A DNA stretch of 64,000 nucleotides, taken from contig JAEUJW010000053.1 in NCBI GenBank assembly GCA_016793465.1, forward strand, positions 310,001-374,000, in the 5' to 3' direction. Position numbers and translations under genes: made by a program. The notes beneath the pieces are model-generated. The model worked only from the letters and a program-made list of their open reading frames with translations, was not told where the DNA came from and did no database searches. The first letter of the stretch is position 1, and every line of letters begins with the position of its first letter. Positions 25,887-33,679 of the stretch are shown here, piece after piece. Source of the stretch: Myxococcales bacterium (GTDB lineage Bacteria; Myxococcota; Polyangia; Nannocystales; Nannocystaceae).

Positions 25887-27290
25887 TCAGTCCTCGCGGG
25901 CGAGCACGCCGGTGCGCAGGCTGCCGCGGTGGAGGCGGATGTGCAGCTCGTCGCCGGGTTCGACCTGGGCGGCGGCGGTGACGGGCTGGTGGGCGGCGGT
26001 GGTGACGATGGCGTAGCCGCGGGCGAGCACGGCGAGGGGGCTGAGGGCGTGGAGGGCCCCAGCGGCGTGGGCGAGGCGGACGCGGGCGGGTTGGCTGAGG
26101 CGGGGGCCGTGCTCGCGGAGGGCGGCCTCGGCGGCGGCGAGGCGCTTGCGGGCGAGGGCGAGGCGGTGGCGGGGGTGCTGGGCGCCGAGGCGGGCGAGCA
26201 GGTCGGCGAGCTGTTTGCGGGCGAGGGCGAGGCGGTGGCGGGGGTGCTGGTCGCCGAGGCGGGCGAGCAGGGCGGCGAGGCGCTTGCGGTCGCGGGCGAG
26301 GCGCTGGCGGGGGTGCTGGGCGTCGAGGCGGGCGAGCAGGGCGGCGAGGCGGCGGCGGTGGGGGTAGGCGAGGCGGCGGGCGACGGCGTGGAGGCGGTGG
26401 TCGGCGCGCTCGAGGCGGCTCTGCTCGTTTAATAATCGGCGCTGGGTGGCGAGGGCGAGGCGGCGGGTGAGCTGGTGGAGGCGGTGTTGCAGGGTCTCGC
26501 GGTCGGGGACCACGAGCTCGGCGGCGTGCGAGGGGGTGGCGGCGCGGAGGTCGGCGACGAAGTCGACGAGGGTGGTGTCGACCTCATGGCCGACGGCGGA
26601 CACCACGGGGACCGCGCAGGCGGCCACGGCGCGGGCGAGGTTCTCGTCGTTGAAGGCCCACAGGTCCTCGGAGGCCCCGCCGCCGCGGCCGAGGATGATG
26701 ACGTCGACGTCGGGGACCTGCTGCAGGCGCTGCAGGGCCTGCACGAGGCTCATGGGGGCCGCGTCGCCCTGGACCTGCGCGGGGGCGAGGAGGATCTGCA
26801 CCGGGCAGCAGCGGCGGGCGACCTTGAGAATGTCGTGGATGGCCGCGCCGGTCGGCGAGGTGACGATGCCGATGCGCGTGGGCCAGCGGGGGATCGGTCG
26901 CTTGCGCTGGGGGGCGAACAGGCCCTCGGCGGCGAGCTTGGCCTTCAGGCGCTCGAGCTGGACGAGCAGGGCGCCCTGGCCGGCCGGCTCGGCGCGCTCG
27001 GCGTAGAGCTGGAACTTGCCCTGGGCGGCGTAGATGCCGGGGCGGCCGAACACCCGCAGGCGCTGGCCGTCCTGCAGGCGGAAGCGCAGGCGCTGCATGG
27101 CGCTGCGCCACATGGCGCAGGGCAGCAGGGCGCCGCCGTCGGTGAGGGTGAAGTAGGCGTGGCCGCTGCTGACGACGCGGAGGTTGGTGACCTCGCCCTC
27201 GACGTGCACGCCGTTGAAGTTGTGCTCGATGCAGCGGTGGGCCCGGTTGACGAGCTCGGGGACGCTGTAGATCTTGGGGGCCGGCTGCAA
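25887..27290 (-). CDS. xseA: Exodeoxyribonuclease VII large subunit
   Basis: 467 residues. An N-terminal OB fold (VEGEVTNLRVVSSGHAYFTL) is followed by the catalytic XseA core: GRGGGASEDLWAFNDE and SAVGHEVDTTLVDFVADLRAATPSHAAE, both diagnostic. A helical arm follows with three ~23-residue repeats (LLARL..QHPRHRLALARK, coded by 69-bp units around 26145-26350), then LAVLARGYAIV. The enzyme degrades single-stranded DNA with XseB; the arm repeats fit the known coiled coil that binds several XseB copies. The start is a TTG at 27290, 13 bp past the upstream stop, since no ATG or GTG suits the conserved N-terminus. No xseB is visible nearby. Confidence 0.93.
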   Translation of the reverse strand: MQPAPKIYSVPELVNRAHRCIEHNFNGVHVEGEVTNLRVVSSGHAYFTLTDGGALLPCAMWRSAMQRLRFRLQDGQRLRVFGRPGIYAAQGKFQLYAERAEPAGQGALLVQLERLKAKLAAEGLFAPQRKRPIPRWPTRIGIVTSPTGAAIHDILKVARRCCPVQILLAPAQVQGDAAPMSLVQALQRLQQVPDVDVIILGRGGGASEDLWAFNDENLARAVAACAVPVVSAVGHEVDTTLVDFVADLRAATPSHAAELVVPDRETLQHRLHQLTRRLALATQRRLLNEQSRLERADHRLHAVARRLAYPHRRRLAALLARLDAQHPRQRLARDRKRLAALLARLGDQHPRHRLALARKQLADLLARLGAQHPRHRLALARKRLAAAEAALREHGPRLSQPARVRLAHAAGALHALSPLAVLARGYAIVTTAAHQPVTAAAQVEPGDELHIRLHRGSLRTGVLARED

Positions 27291-27303
27291 CGCGGCGGTT
27301 ATA

Positions 27304-29682
27304 TCACCAGACCTGGACCGCGCCGGCGACCGCGAATTCGCGGCCGGCGCGGACCTTGACGCCGAACGGGCCGGGCTGGTCGTCGGGGCTGTCGGGCTGG
27401 GAGATCTTGTAGTTCTGCGACTCGGTGCGGCGCAGGCCGACGATCAGGTCGTGCGCGCCGGGCAGGATCTCGAGCATCGGCACGGTGGTCGTGAAGCGGT
27501 GGAGGATGTAGTCGCCGGGGCGCCAGTACTGGCAGGGGTAGATGTTCTCGGCGAGGTCGTGCGGCATCGGGTTGACGCGCGAGAGCTTGTCCTGCTGCAG
27601 GCGCGCGGTGATCTTGCTGCCGGCAGGGAGCGGTTTGAGCACGCGCAGCACCAGCTGCAGGGTGGTCTCGCGGCCGCGCACGACCGGCTGCTCCCAGTCC
27701 CAGGCGACGATCTCGAGGTAGTCCTCGAAGCGGACCAGGGTCTCGTGCGGGAGCGCGGGCGGGGCGTCGAACAGCACCCGGTGGATCGGGTTCATGTCGG
27801 CGGCGCCGGGCGGGAGCACGTTGGCGACGAGCACGATGTCGCGGTGGCTGGCGTCGAGCACGTGGAGCGGCCAGGCGTGCTGGCGCGAGTGCTGGAACAC
27901 GGGGGCGAGCTCGCTGACGCGGATCAGCGCGGCGCTCGGCTCGGCGCGGCGCAGCCAGGCGACGGTGGCGTCGCGGGTGGCGAGCGCGTGGCGCTGATCG
28001 AGGGGGGGGCCGTAGAGGTCGACGCCGGGGTCGCTGATGCGGTGGACGGCGAGCGGACCGGGCAGGGCGCCGCTCGCGTGCCACTCGGCGTGGCGGGTCA
28101 GGGGGCGGTGCAGCGAGAGCAGCTCGCTGGTGCGGGGCAGCAGGTCGTGGCCGGTGCGCAGGGCGTGGTGGACCAGGAGGCCGAGCACGATCGCGGCGGG
28201 CAGCCACCCGGGCAGGCCGCGCTGGACGCGGGCGAGGCGGCCTGGCTCGTCGTCGGCGGGGCGGCGCACGAGCACGGCGAGGGCGATCAGGGCCGCGGCG
28301 AGCGCGGCCATGCCGCCGAGCAGATCCCTGGCGCGCAGCTCCTTGGCGGGGTAGGTGTGCTCGCCCTTGCTGTCGACGAGCACGGCGCCGACGTGGCTGG
28401 GGGTGCGGCGGGCGTCCTTGGCGTGGATGAAGGCGCCGGCGACAATTATTAAGAGGCCGAGGCGGCGGGCGGCGCGGGTGGTGCGGGGGGACAGCAGGTG
28501 CTCGAGGCCGGCGGCGCAGACGACCGCGGCGGGCACGGTGATCGGCAGGGGCAGCGGGCCGTAGCGCAGCGACCAGGCGCTGGCGAGCACGACGGCGACG
28601 AGCAGCCACTGCGCGGGCCAGCGGGCGCGGCCGGGGTGGAGCAGGCCGAGGATGACGAGCGGGAGCCAGGGGAACAGCTGGTCGCCGAGCTCCTCGAAGG
28701 TGGCGGTGAACGGGCGGGAGTGCGGGCGCTCGGACAGGACCATGTCGCGGGCGGCGGCGAGCGCGGGGATCCAGCCGTCGGCCTGGCCGTAGGCGAGCGC
28801 GAGGATCAGGGCGGCGGTCGCGAGGATCGCCAGGGCGAGCAGGGCGGACTGCCAGCGCGGGCGCGCGGGGGCGGGTGCGGATGGTGTGAGGGACAGGTCC
28901 GGAGGGGCGGGTGCGGCTGGCGTGAGGGACAGGTCTGGAGCGGGTGCTGGCGGGGCGGGTGCGGATGGTGTGAGGGACAGGTCCGGCGGGGCGGGTGCGG
29001 ATGGCGTGAGGGACAGGTCCGGAGGGGCAGGTGCGGCTGGCGTTCGGGACAGGGTCGATGGGACAGGTCCGCGGGGCCAGGCGAGGGCGAGCGCGAGCAG
29101 CGGGAGCAGCACGCCGAACACGAGGCCGGCGGCGGCGGCGGCGAGGGCGAGGGCGAGGGTGGCGGAGAGGGCGCAGGCGAGGGCCTGGCGGGTCCTGGGG
29201 GCGGCGAGGGCGGCGGCGCCGAGGAGGGCGGCGAGGGTGGCGAGCAGCTCGCCGACGGGGTTGCCGAGGGCGAGGCGGGACTGGGCCTGGAGGAGCGGGA
29301 AGGCGAGGGCGAAGCCGGCGGCGAGCACGGCGTGGCGGGGGGCGGCGCCGAGGAGGCGGGCGAGCAGGGCGGCGAGGCCGACGAGGCAGGCGCCGGCGAG
29401 CGCGCCGGGCAGGCGGATGGCGGCGGGGTCGGCGGTGAGGGCGAGGGCGCGGGTGCGCAGGAGGTCGGGCAGCGGCGGGGCGCGCTCGAGGCCGGTGAGG
29501 GCGGCGCCGAGGTCGGCCTGGGCGCGCTGGAGGACGGCGATCTCGCCGGTCGACCACAGGCCGTGGTCGTGGAAGCCGGAGATCAGGAGGACGGCGGCGG
29601 CGAGCGTGACGAGGCCGGCGAGCGGCCACGGGGCGGTCAGGCGGGTGAACCGCGAGGACGTGCTGGGGGCGTCGGGGGCCAC
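27304..29682 (-). CDS. GT39/PMT-like membrane glycosyltransferase-type protein
   Basis: About 792 residues. It has ~11 membrane helices with a first periplasmic loop containing W-S-T-G-E-I-A-V, and later segments LRYGPLPLPITVPAAVV and a C-terminal extracytoplasmic beta-rich domain. The layout resembles ArnT/PMT-type glycosyltransferases that use lipid-linked sugars, but the catalytic Asp motif is not clear, so activity is unproven. A cytoplasmic or periplasmic loop carries five 12-residue repeats (PDLSLTPSAPAP). The start is uncertain: GTG 29682 is the first plausible one; the frame stays open upstream through the 42-bp tandem repeats to GTG 29889. xseA follows after 13 bp. Confidence 0.6.
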   Translation of the reverse strand: MAPDAPSTSSRFTRLTAPWPLAGLVTLAAAVLLISGFHDHGLWSTGEIAVLQRAQADLGAALTGLERAPPLPDLLRTRALALTADPAAIRLPGALAGACLVGLAALLARLLGAAPRHAVLAAGFALAFPLLQAQSRLALGNPVGELLATLAALLGAAALAAPRTRQALACALSATLALALAAAAAGLVFGVLLPLLALALAWPRGPVPSTLSRTPAAPAPPDLSLTPSAPAPPDLSLTPSAPAPPAPAPDLSLTPAAPAPPDLSLTPSAPAPARPRWQSALLALAILATAALILALAYGQADGWIPALAAARDMVLSERPHSRPFTATFEELGDQLFPWLPLVILGLLHPGRARWPAQWLLVAVVLASAWSLRYGPLPLPITVPAAVVCAAGLEHLLSPRTTRAARRLGLLIIVAGAFIHAKDARRTPSHVGAVLVDSKGEHTYPAKELRARDLLGGMAALAAALIALAVLVRRPADDEPGRLARVQRGLPGWLPAAIVLGLLVHHALRTGHDLLPRTSELLSLHRPLTRHAEWHASGALPGPLAVHRISDPGVDLYGPPLDQRHALATRDATVAWLRRAEPSAALIRVSELAPVFQHSRQHAWPLHVLDASHRDIVLVANVLPPGAADMNPIHRVLFDAPPALPHETLVRFEDYLEIVAWDWEQPVVRGRETTLQLVLRVLKPLPAGSKITARLQQDKLSRVNPMPHDLAENIYPCQYWRPGDYILHRFTTTVPMLEILPGAHDLIVGLRRTESQNYKISQPDSPDDQPGPFGVKVRAGREFAVAGAVQVW
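28871..29053. repeat. 36-bp tandem repeats inside the glycosyltransferase-like gene
   Basis: Units start at 28871, 28907, 28955, 28991 and 29027; three intervals are 36 bp and one is 48 bp. Each contains GTGAGGGACAGGTCCGG or a close variant and keeps the reading frame, giving APPDLSLTPSAP repeats. The GGGACAGGT core is shared with the hairpin element found elsewhere in the window. Confidence 0.8.
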
Positions 29683-29713
29683 GGGGCGCGCGAGCCTAAC
29701 AAAAACGCGGGCC

Positions 29714-29921
29714 GGCGGGACGCGGTGAGGGAGAGTTGCGGCGCGGCGGACGTGCGGCGGGACGCGGCGAGGGAGAGTTGCGGCGGTGCGGACGGGCGGC
29801 GGGACGCGGCGAGGGAGAGTTGCGGCGGTGCGGACGGGCGGCGGGACGCGGTGAGGGAGAGTTGCGGCGGTGCGGACGGGCGGCGGCACGCGGCGAGGGA
29901 GAGTTGCGGCGCGGCGGCGGG
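29714..29921. repeat. 42-bp tandem repeat array between two genes
   Basis: Units begin exactly 42 bp apart at 29714, 29756, 29798, 29840 and 29882. Each reads GGCGGGACGCGG(T/C)GAGGGAGAG then TTGCGGCG... with few changes. The length is a multiple of three, so the minus-strand frame stays open and would encode PPPVRTAATLPRRV repeats if translation started upstream. It lies between the ion-channel stop and the glycosyltransferase-like gene. There are no spacers, so it is not a CRISPR. Confidence 0.85.
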
Positions 29922-29953
29922 TTCGACCGGCTCTCGACGGCGTGCTCGCCGGG

Positions 29954-30925
29954 TCAGGTGAGCACGACGAGGGCGACCGACAGGAAGAAGGCGGCGATCA
30001 CCGCGGTGCGGGCGTAGATGAAGGCGCGGCGCACCGGGGCGTCGGGCTCGACGGGCTCGCTGCGGCGGTGCTCGACGGTGACGATGAGGAGGCTGGCGCC
30101 GAGGGCGGCGTAGCTGATGAGGAAGAAGACGTCGGCGCGCACGAGGTAGCCGACCTCGGGCAGGGCGCTGGCCTGGGTGAGGTGGAGGGCGACGGTCGAG
30201 AGCAGGGCGGTGACGAGCAGCGAGACCTTGCTGTCGAAGCGGCCGGGGCGGATGGCGAACGCGAGGAAGGCCATGCCGACGATGATCATCAGCGGCATCA
30301 CGACTTTTAAGATGTAGGGGAAGAATGGGCGGGAGATGCGGACGGCGAAGGTGTAGCGCGAGCTGAGGCCGTCCCACACGCCCTTCTCGATCGAGCCGAA
30401 GTCGGTCTCGTAGTGGTAGGGCTCGGCGTGGTGGGCGACGTCGAGGATGTGCCACTGGTTGATGTCGACGTCGCGCGGGAGGAAGGCCTCGCGCGGGCCG
30501 GCGCCGGCCGGGATGGCGCCGTCGTCGGGCACGAAGCGCATGCGGTCGGTGCCGTACCAGCGGTGCTCGAGGCGCAGGGTGAGCAGCTGCTGGTCGAACG
30601 GGTAGTCGTGGAGCTCGTAGCCGGCGCGCATGGTGGCGCGCAGGCGACGGCTCTGGCGGCACCAGCCGGCGGACTTGTTGACGGGGGCGGCGTCGACGCT
30701 GTCGACGGCGCCGTTGACGAGCACGAAGTCGAAGTCGGCCTCGCCGAGCAGGTCGCAGCGCCAGCGGAACCAGATGTAGCCGTCGAAGTGGAAGGTGCCG
30801 GCCTGGAGGTCGATGTCGGAGAAGGCGTAGGCGTAGGCGCCGGTGAACACGTCGGCGGGCTCGGCCGCGGCGACGGCGGGCAGGACGACGAGCGCGAGCG
30901 CCGGGACGACGTGCAGGGGCCGCAT
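29954..30925 (-). CDS. Prokaryotic pentameric ligand-gated ion channel (Cys-loop receptor family)
   Basis: 323 residues. A signal peptide ends near AVAAAEPAD. A ~180-residue beta-sandwich ligand domain contains YPFDQQLLTLRLEH (residues ~108-121), matching the (F/Y)PFDxQ signature of pLGICs. Four membrane helices follow: M1 YILKVVMPLMIIVGM, M2 SKVSLLVTALLSTVALHL, M3 ADVFFLISYAALGASLL and M4 YARTAVIAAFFLSVALVVL. Length and order match GLIC/ELIC-type bacterial channels, which lack the Cys loop, as here. It would sit in the inner membrane and gate cations or anions on ligand or proton binding. A TCCACT hexamer lies 6 nt before the ATG. Confidence 0.9.
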   Translation of the reverse strand: MRPLHVVPALALVVLPAVAAAEPADVFTGAYAYAFSDIDLQAGTFHFDGYIWFRWRCDLLGEADFDFVLVNGAVDSVDAAPVNKSAGWCRQSRRLRATMRAGYELHDYPFDQQLLTLRLEHRWYGTDRMRFVPDDGAIPAGAGPREAFLPRDVDINQWHILDVAHHAEPYHYETDFGSIEKGVWDGLSSRYTFAVRISRPFFPYILKVVMPLMIIVGMAFLAFAIRPGRFDSKVSLLVTALLSTVALHLTQASALPEVGYLVRADVFFLISYAALGASLLIVTVEHRRSEPVEPDAPVRRAFIYARTAVIAAFFLSVALVVLT

Positions 30926-30931
30926 GGGGCG

Positions 30932-30937
30932 AGTGGA
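30932..30937 (-). promoter_or_regulatory. -10-like hexamer TCCACT before the ion channel
   Basis: On the minus strand TCCACT ends 6 nt before ATG 30925. It deviates from TAnACT at position 2; the call rests on matching spacing only. Confidence 0.3.
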
Positions 30938-31005
30938 GCACGAGCGCTCGGTGGCTGTCGACGCGGCGAGGCGGGCGCGGGCGCGCGGCGACCGGTGCAT
31001 GTGCA

Positions 31006-31071
31006 CGCGGGCGGTCAGAGGCCGAGGGTCGCGGCGGGTCACGCGGGCGGTCAGAGGCCGAGGGTCGCGGC
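31006..31071. repeat. Duplicate of the MurL-like gene 3' end including its stop
   Basis: About 30 bp (CGCGGGCGGTCAGAGGCCGA and the following GGGTCGCGG) occur at ~31006 and again at ~31042, 36 bp apart. The second copy contains the true stop codon (31051-31053) and last codons of the MurL-like gene; the first lies downstream of it. The same kind of event is seen at xseA. Confidence 0.75.
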
Positions 31072-32451
31072 CAGGTACTCGCGGGTCTCGCGGGCGGCGG
31101 CGCGCAGGTCGGGCTCGAGGCGCCCGCGGAACTCCGGGGGGATGGTGGTCGCGGTGAAGTCGACGCAAGTGCGCTGCTCGACGATCGCGCGCAGGGCGGC
31201 GGGGTCGGGCGGCGGGGCCAGGTGGTCGGGCGGGCACAGGCCGCGGGCGGCGCAGGCGGCGAGGTAGACGCGGACCTCGTCGGGGTGGCCGATGCACTCG
31301 AACGGCTGGCGGCCGTCGAGGGCGAGCAGGGCGCGAAAGCCCGCGGCGAGCGCGGGGTCGGCGAGCAGGGCGTCGCTGCCGAAGGTCCGGCGCACGACGT
31401 CCAGCGGGAGGAAGGCGGCGCAGCCGAGCCACACGTACAGGCACTTGGGGCAGCGCAGGCACCACGGCTTGCGCAGGTTGCACGAGTGGGTGAACGCGAG
31501 GTCGCCCGGGTGGCGGCGCAGCAGGCCGAAGATGACGAGGTCGTAGATCGGCTTGATCAAGCTGTGGTAGCGGAGGTCGGCGATCAGGTGGTCGGCGATG
31601 TAGCGGCCGAGCAGGCGCTCGGCGGCGGCCGACTTGCCCCACTGGTGGTTGACGTGCTCGCCGGTGCGCGGCCAAAACACCTGGCCGTGGTCGGCGCTGC
31701 GCTCGTGGGCCAGCGAGAAGCCGCGGTGGCCGTGCTGCAGGGCCAGCGGCAGCGCGGCGAACAGCGAGCACGGGGTCTCGGCGGCGGTCAGGCCGGTGGC
31801 GCCGAGCTCGGGGTGGAGGCGGGTGACCGGCGAGTCGAGGAAGTCGTCGGCGATCCACTGGCGGAAGTGCCGGCGCGAGGCGCCGCGCTCGACCAGGCGA
31901 TCGATGAGGCGGTGCTGCTCGCCGGCGGGGCCGTAGATCGAGGAGGCGTAGCCGAGGCTGTCGAAGCGCAGGCCGGCGCGCTCGAGCAGGCGCATGGCCA
32001 CCAGGCTGTCCTTGCCGCCGCCGCAGAACAGCAGGGTGTCGACCGGCGCGGCGACCGCGGGCGAGGCGGGGCCGAGGTCGACGGTCGGGGCGGGGTCGAC
32101 GGCGGGGCCGTGGTAGTCGGGGTCGTCGTGCTCGTAGCGCCACTGGGCCCAGACCTCGCGGAACACCGTGCGCCACAGCTCGGCGAGCGCGGGGGTCCAG
32201 AAGCGGGCGTGGGCGCCGAGCTCGAGGCGGTCGGGGCGCAGGCTGCACAGCTTGGCGAGGTCGAACACGGCGACGTGGAACAGCAGGCGCGGCAGCACGT
32301 CGCCGGGGTGGGCGGCGGCGAGGGCGTGGAGGTCGACGCCCTCGTACCAGCAGGTGGTCGAGAAGGTCAGGTCGCCGAGCGCGTAGCGGAACACGGCGGC
32401 GTGCCTGCTGTGGCTGATCGCCTCGAGGGCGAGGACCCGCGCGGGCGGCAT
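31051..32451 (-). CDS. PP-loop ATPase-like protein resembling MurL (UDP-MurNAc-L-Ala-L-Glu epimerase)
   Basis: 466 residues. LLFCGGGKDSLVAMRLLERAG is a PP-loop (SGGxDS-type) ATP-pyrophosphatase motif near residue 135. Later CNLRKPWCLRCPKCLYVWLG holds a Cys cluster, followed by FGSDALLADP and LDGRQPFECIG. This order is what I recall for MurL, the ATP-dependent epimerase that converts the L-Glu residue of UDP-MurNAc-L-Ala-L-Glu to D-Glu in some bacteria lacking MurI-dependent supply. The assignment is from memory of the family and moderately sure. The start ATG 32451 has no Shine-Dalgarno. It is divergent from a small membrane-protein frame and the SPFH gene. Confidence 0.6.
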   Translation of the reverse strand: MPPARVLALEAISHSRHAAVFRYALGDLTFSTTCWYEGVDLHALAAAHPGDVLPRLLFHVAVFDLAKLCSLRPDRLELGAHARFWTPALAELWRTVFREVWAQWRYEHDDPDYHGPAVDPAPTVDLGPASPAVAAPVDTLLFCGGGKDSLVAMRLLERAGLRFDSLGYASSIYGPAGEQHRLIDRLVERGASRRHFRQWIADDFLDSPVTRLHPELGATGLTAAETPCSLFAALPLALQHGHRGFSLAHERSADHGQVFWPRTGEHVNHQWGKSAAAERLLGRYIADHLIADLRYHSLIKPIYDLVIFGLLRRHPGDLAFTHSCNLRKPWCLRCPKCLYVWLGCAAFLPLDVVRRTFGSDALLADPALAAGFRALLALDGRQPFECIGHPDEVRVYLAACAARGLCPPDHLAPPPDPAALRAIVEQRTCVDFTATTIPPEFRGRLEPDLRAAARETREYLAATLGL

Positions 32452-32495
32452 GGCCCCGGTTGTTGCACGCGCGCGCGCGCGGAGCAACGCCGGGG

Positions 32496-32654
32496 TCAGC
32501 GCCCGCGGAGGCGGGGCCGGGGCCCGTAGAGCAGGCGCAGCGCCCGCAGCCCCTCGCGCCGGGCGCGGCGCTGCTCCGCGTGCTCTGTCCACGCCTCGAC
32601 GAGCGGGCCGATCAGGAGCAGCGGCAGGGCCGCCAGGCAGACCAGGATCTCCAT
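32496..32654 (-). CDS. Possible single-helix membrane microprotein
   Basis: 52 residues from ATG 32654: MEILVCLAALPLLLIGPLVEAW is a membrane helix, then a basic tail (EQRRARREGLRALRLL) that would be cytoplasmic. It lies 44 bp upstream of the MurL-like gene on the same strand, in a region otherwise unexplained. Evidence is limited to the hydrophobic/basic pattern; no Shine-Dalgarno. Confidence 0.4.
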   Translation of the reverse strand: MEILVCLAALPLLLIGPLVEAWTEHAEQRRARREGLRALRLLYGPRPRLRGR

Positions 32655-32755
32655 CTCGAGGAGTGTGCGTGGATTTCCGGCGGTGTCCACCACGGGCGGG
32701 TTTTCGCCCGCACGGCGAGGTTCTCGGCGGCGGGGTTCTCGGGCACCATGGCGGG

Positions 32756-33523
32756 ATGGACGGCGTGCCTGGCGGGGCGGTGGCGGTCGCGGGGGCGCTG
32801 GTGGTGCTGGTGGCGGCGACGCTGGTGGCCGTGTCGCGCTGGTACCGGGCGCCGGTGCACGGCACGGCCCTGATCGTCAAGGGCCGCGGGCCGGCGCGGG
32901 TGGCGTTCACGCGGACGCTGGTGCTGCCGGTGGTGCACGAGGCCGAGGTGCTGGACGTCGCGGTGCACACGATCGAGGTCGAGCGCCGCGGCCGCGACGG
33001 GCTGCAGTGCCGCGACAACATCCGGGCGGACGTGCGGGCGGCGTTCACGGTGCGGGTCAACCGCACGGCCGAGGACGTGCTGAAGGTGGCCGAGACCGTC
33101 GGCTGCGCGCGGGCCGGGGACCACGCGGTGCTGGTCGACCTGTTCGCGGGCAGGTTCGTCGAGGCGCTGCAGGCGGTGGCGCAGCGGCTCGACTTCACGG
33201 AGCTGGTGGCGGACCGCGAGCGCTACAGGGACGAGGTGCTCGCGGTGCTCGGCGACGACCTCCACGGGTTCGTGCTCGACGGCCTGGCGATCGTGTCGAT
33301 CGAGCAGACGCCGCTCGCGCAGCTCGACCCGGACAACCTGCTCGACGCCGAGGGGATCCGGAGGATCACCGAACGGACCGCCGAGGAGCGGGTGCGGGCC
33401 AACGAGCTGCGCCAGCGCATGGAGCTCGACCTGGCCCGCCAGGACATGCGGGCCAACGAGGAGAAGCTGCGCATCGCGGAGGAGCTGGCGCGCTACGAGG
33501 CCGAGCGGCTGGCGAGGCGGTAG
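32756..33523 (+). CDS. Short SPFH/flotillin-like membrane protein
   Basis: 255 residues. An N-terminal helix (VAVAGALVVLVAATLVAVSRWY) leads to an SPFH domain (VPVVHEAEVLDVAVHTIEVERRGRDGLQCRDNIRADVRAAFTVRV broken by turns) and LGDDLHGFVLDGLAIVSIEQTPL, a flotillin pattern. The coiled coil begins (RVRANELRQRMELDLARQ) but ends after ~60 residues, whereas flotillins usually run to ~450-550. It is either a short family member or a truncated gene; I see no continuation in other frames. These proteins scaffold membrane microdomains. CACCAT lies 6 nt before the ATG. Confidence 0.75.
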   Translation: MDGVPGGAVAVAGALVVLVAATLVAVSRWYRAPVHGTALIVKGRGPARVAFTRTLVLPVVHEAEVLDVAVHTIEVERRGRDGLQCRDNIRADVRAAFTVRVNRTAEDVLKVAETVGCARAGDHAVLVDLFAGRFVEALQAVAQRLDFTELVADRERYRDEVLAVLGDDLHGFVLDGLAIVSIEQTPLAQLDPDNLLDAEGIRRITERTAEERVRANELRQRMELDLARQDMRANEEKLRIAEELARYEAERLARR

Positions 33524-33667
33524 GTCGCGAGGGGGCCGCGGTCGCGGGCCCTCGCGCAGAGCGCGCGGACGGGGGCCGGAGCCAAGGACCGGGCTGGACG
33601 CCGGCTTGATGGGAATTTGCCGAGGGCGCGGGGCGCGCGGGGTGGTCGCGCGGGTGCGGGCGTGGAG

Positions 33668-33673
33668 TATGCT
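33668..33673 (+). promoter_or_regulatory. -10 hexamer TATGCT, leaderless-type promoter
   Basis: TATGCT ends 6 nt before ATG 33680, with no Shine-Dalgarno in the gap. This implies transcription starting at the start codon of the M61 peptidase gene. Confidence 0.45.
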
Positions 33674-33679
33674 CGGCGG

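Noticed and set aside
29714..29921. CRISPR array
   Set aside because: Units are contiguous 42-bp copies without unique spacers, and no cas gene is present.
30926..32248. N-terminal extension of the ion channel frame
   Set aside because: Arg/Pro-rich shadow over the MurL-like gene; a good signal peptide begins at 30925.
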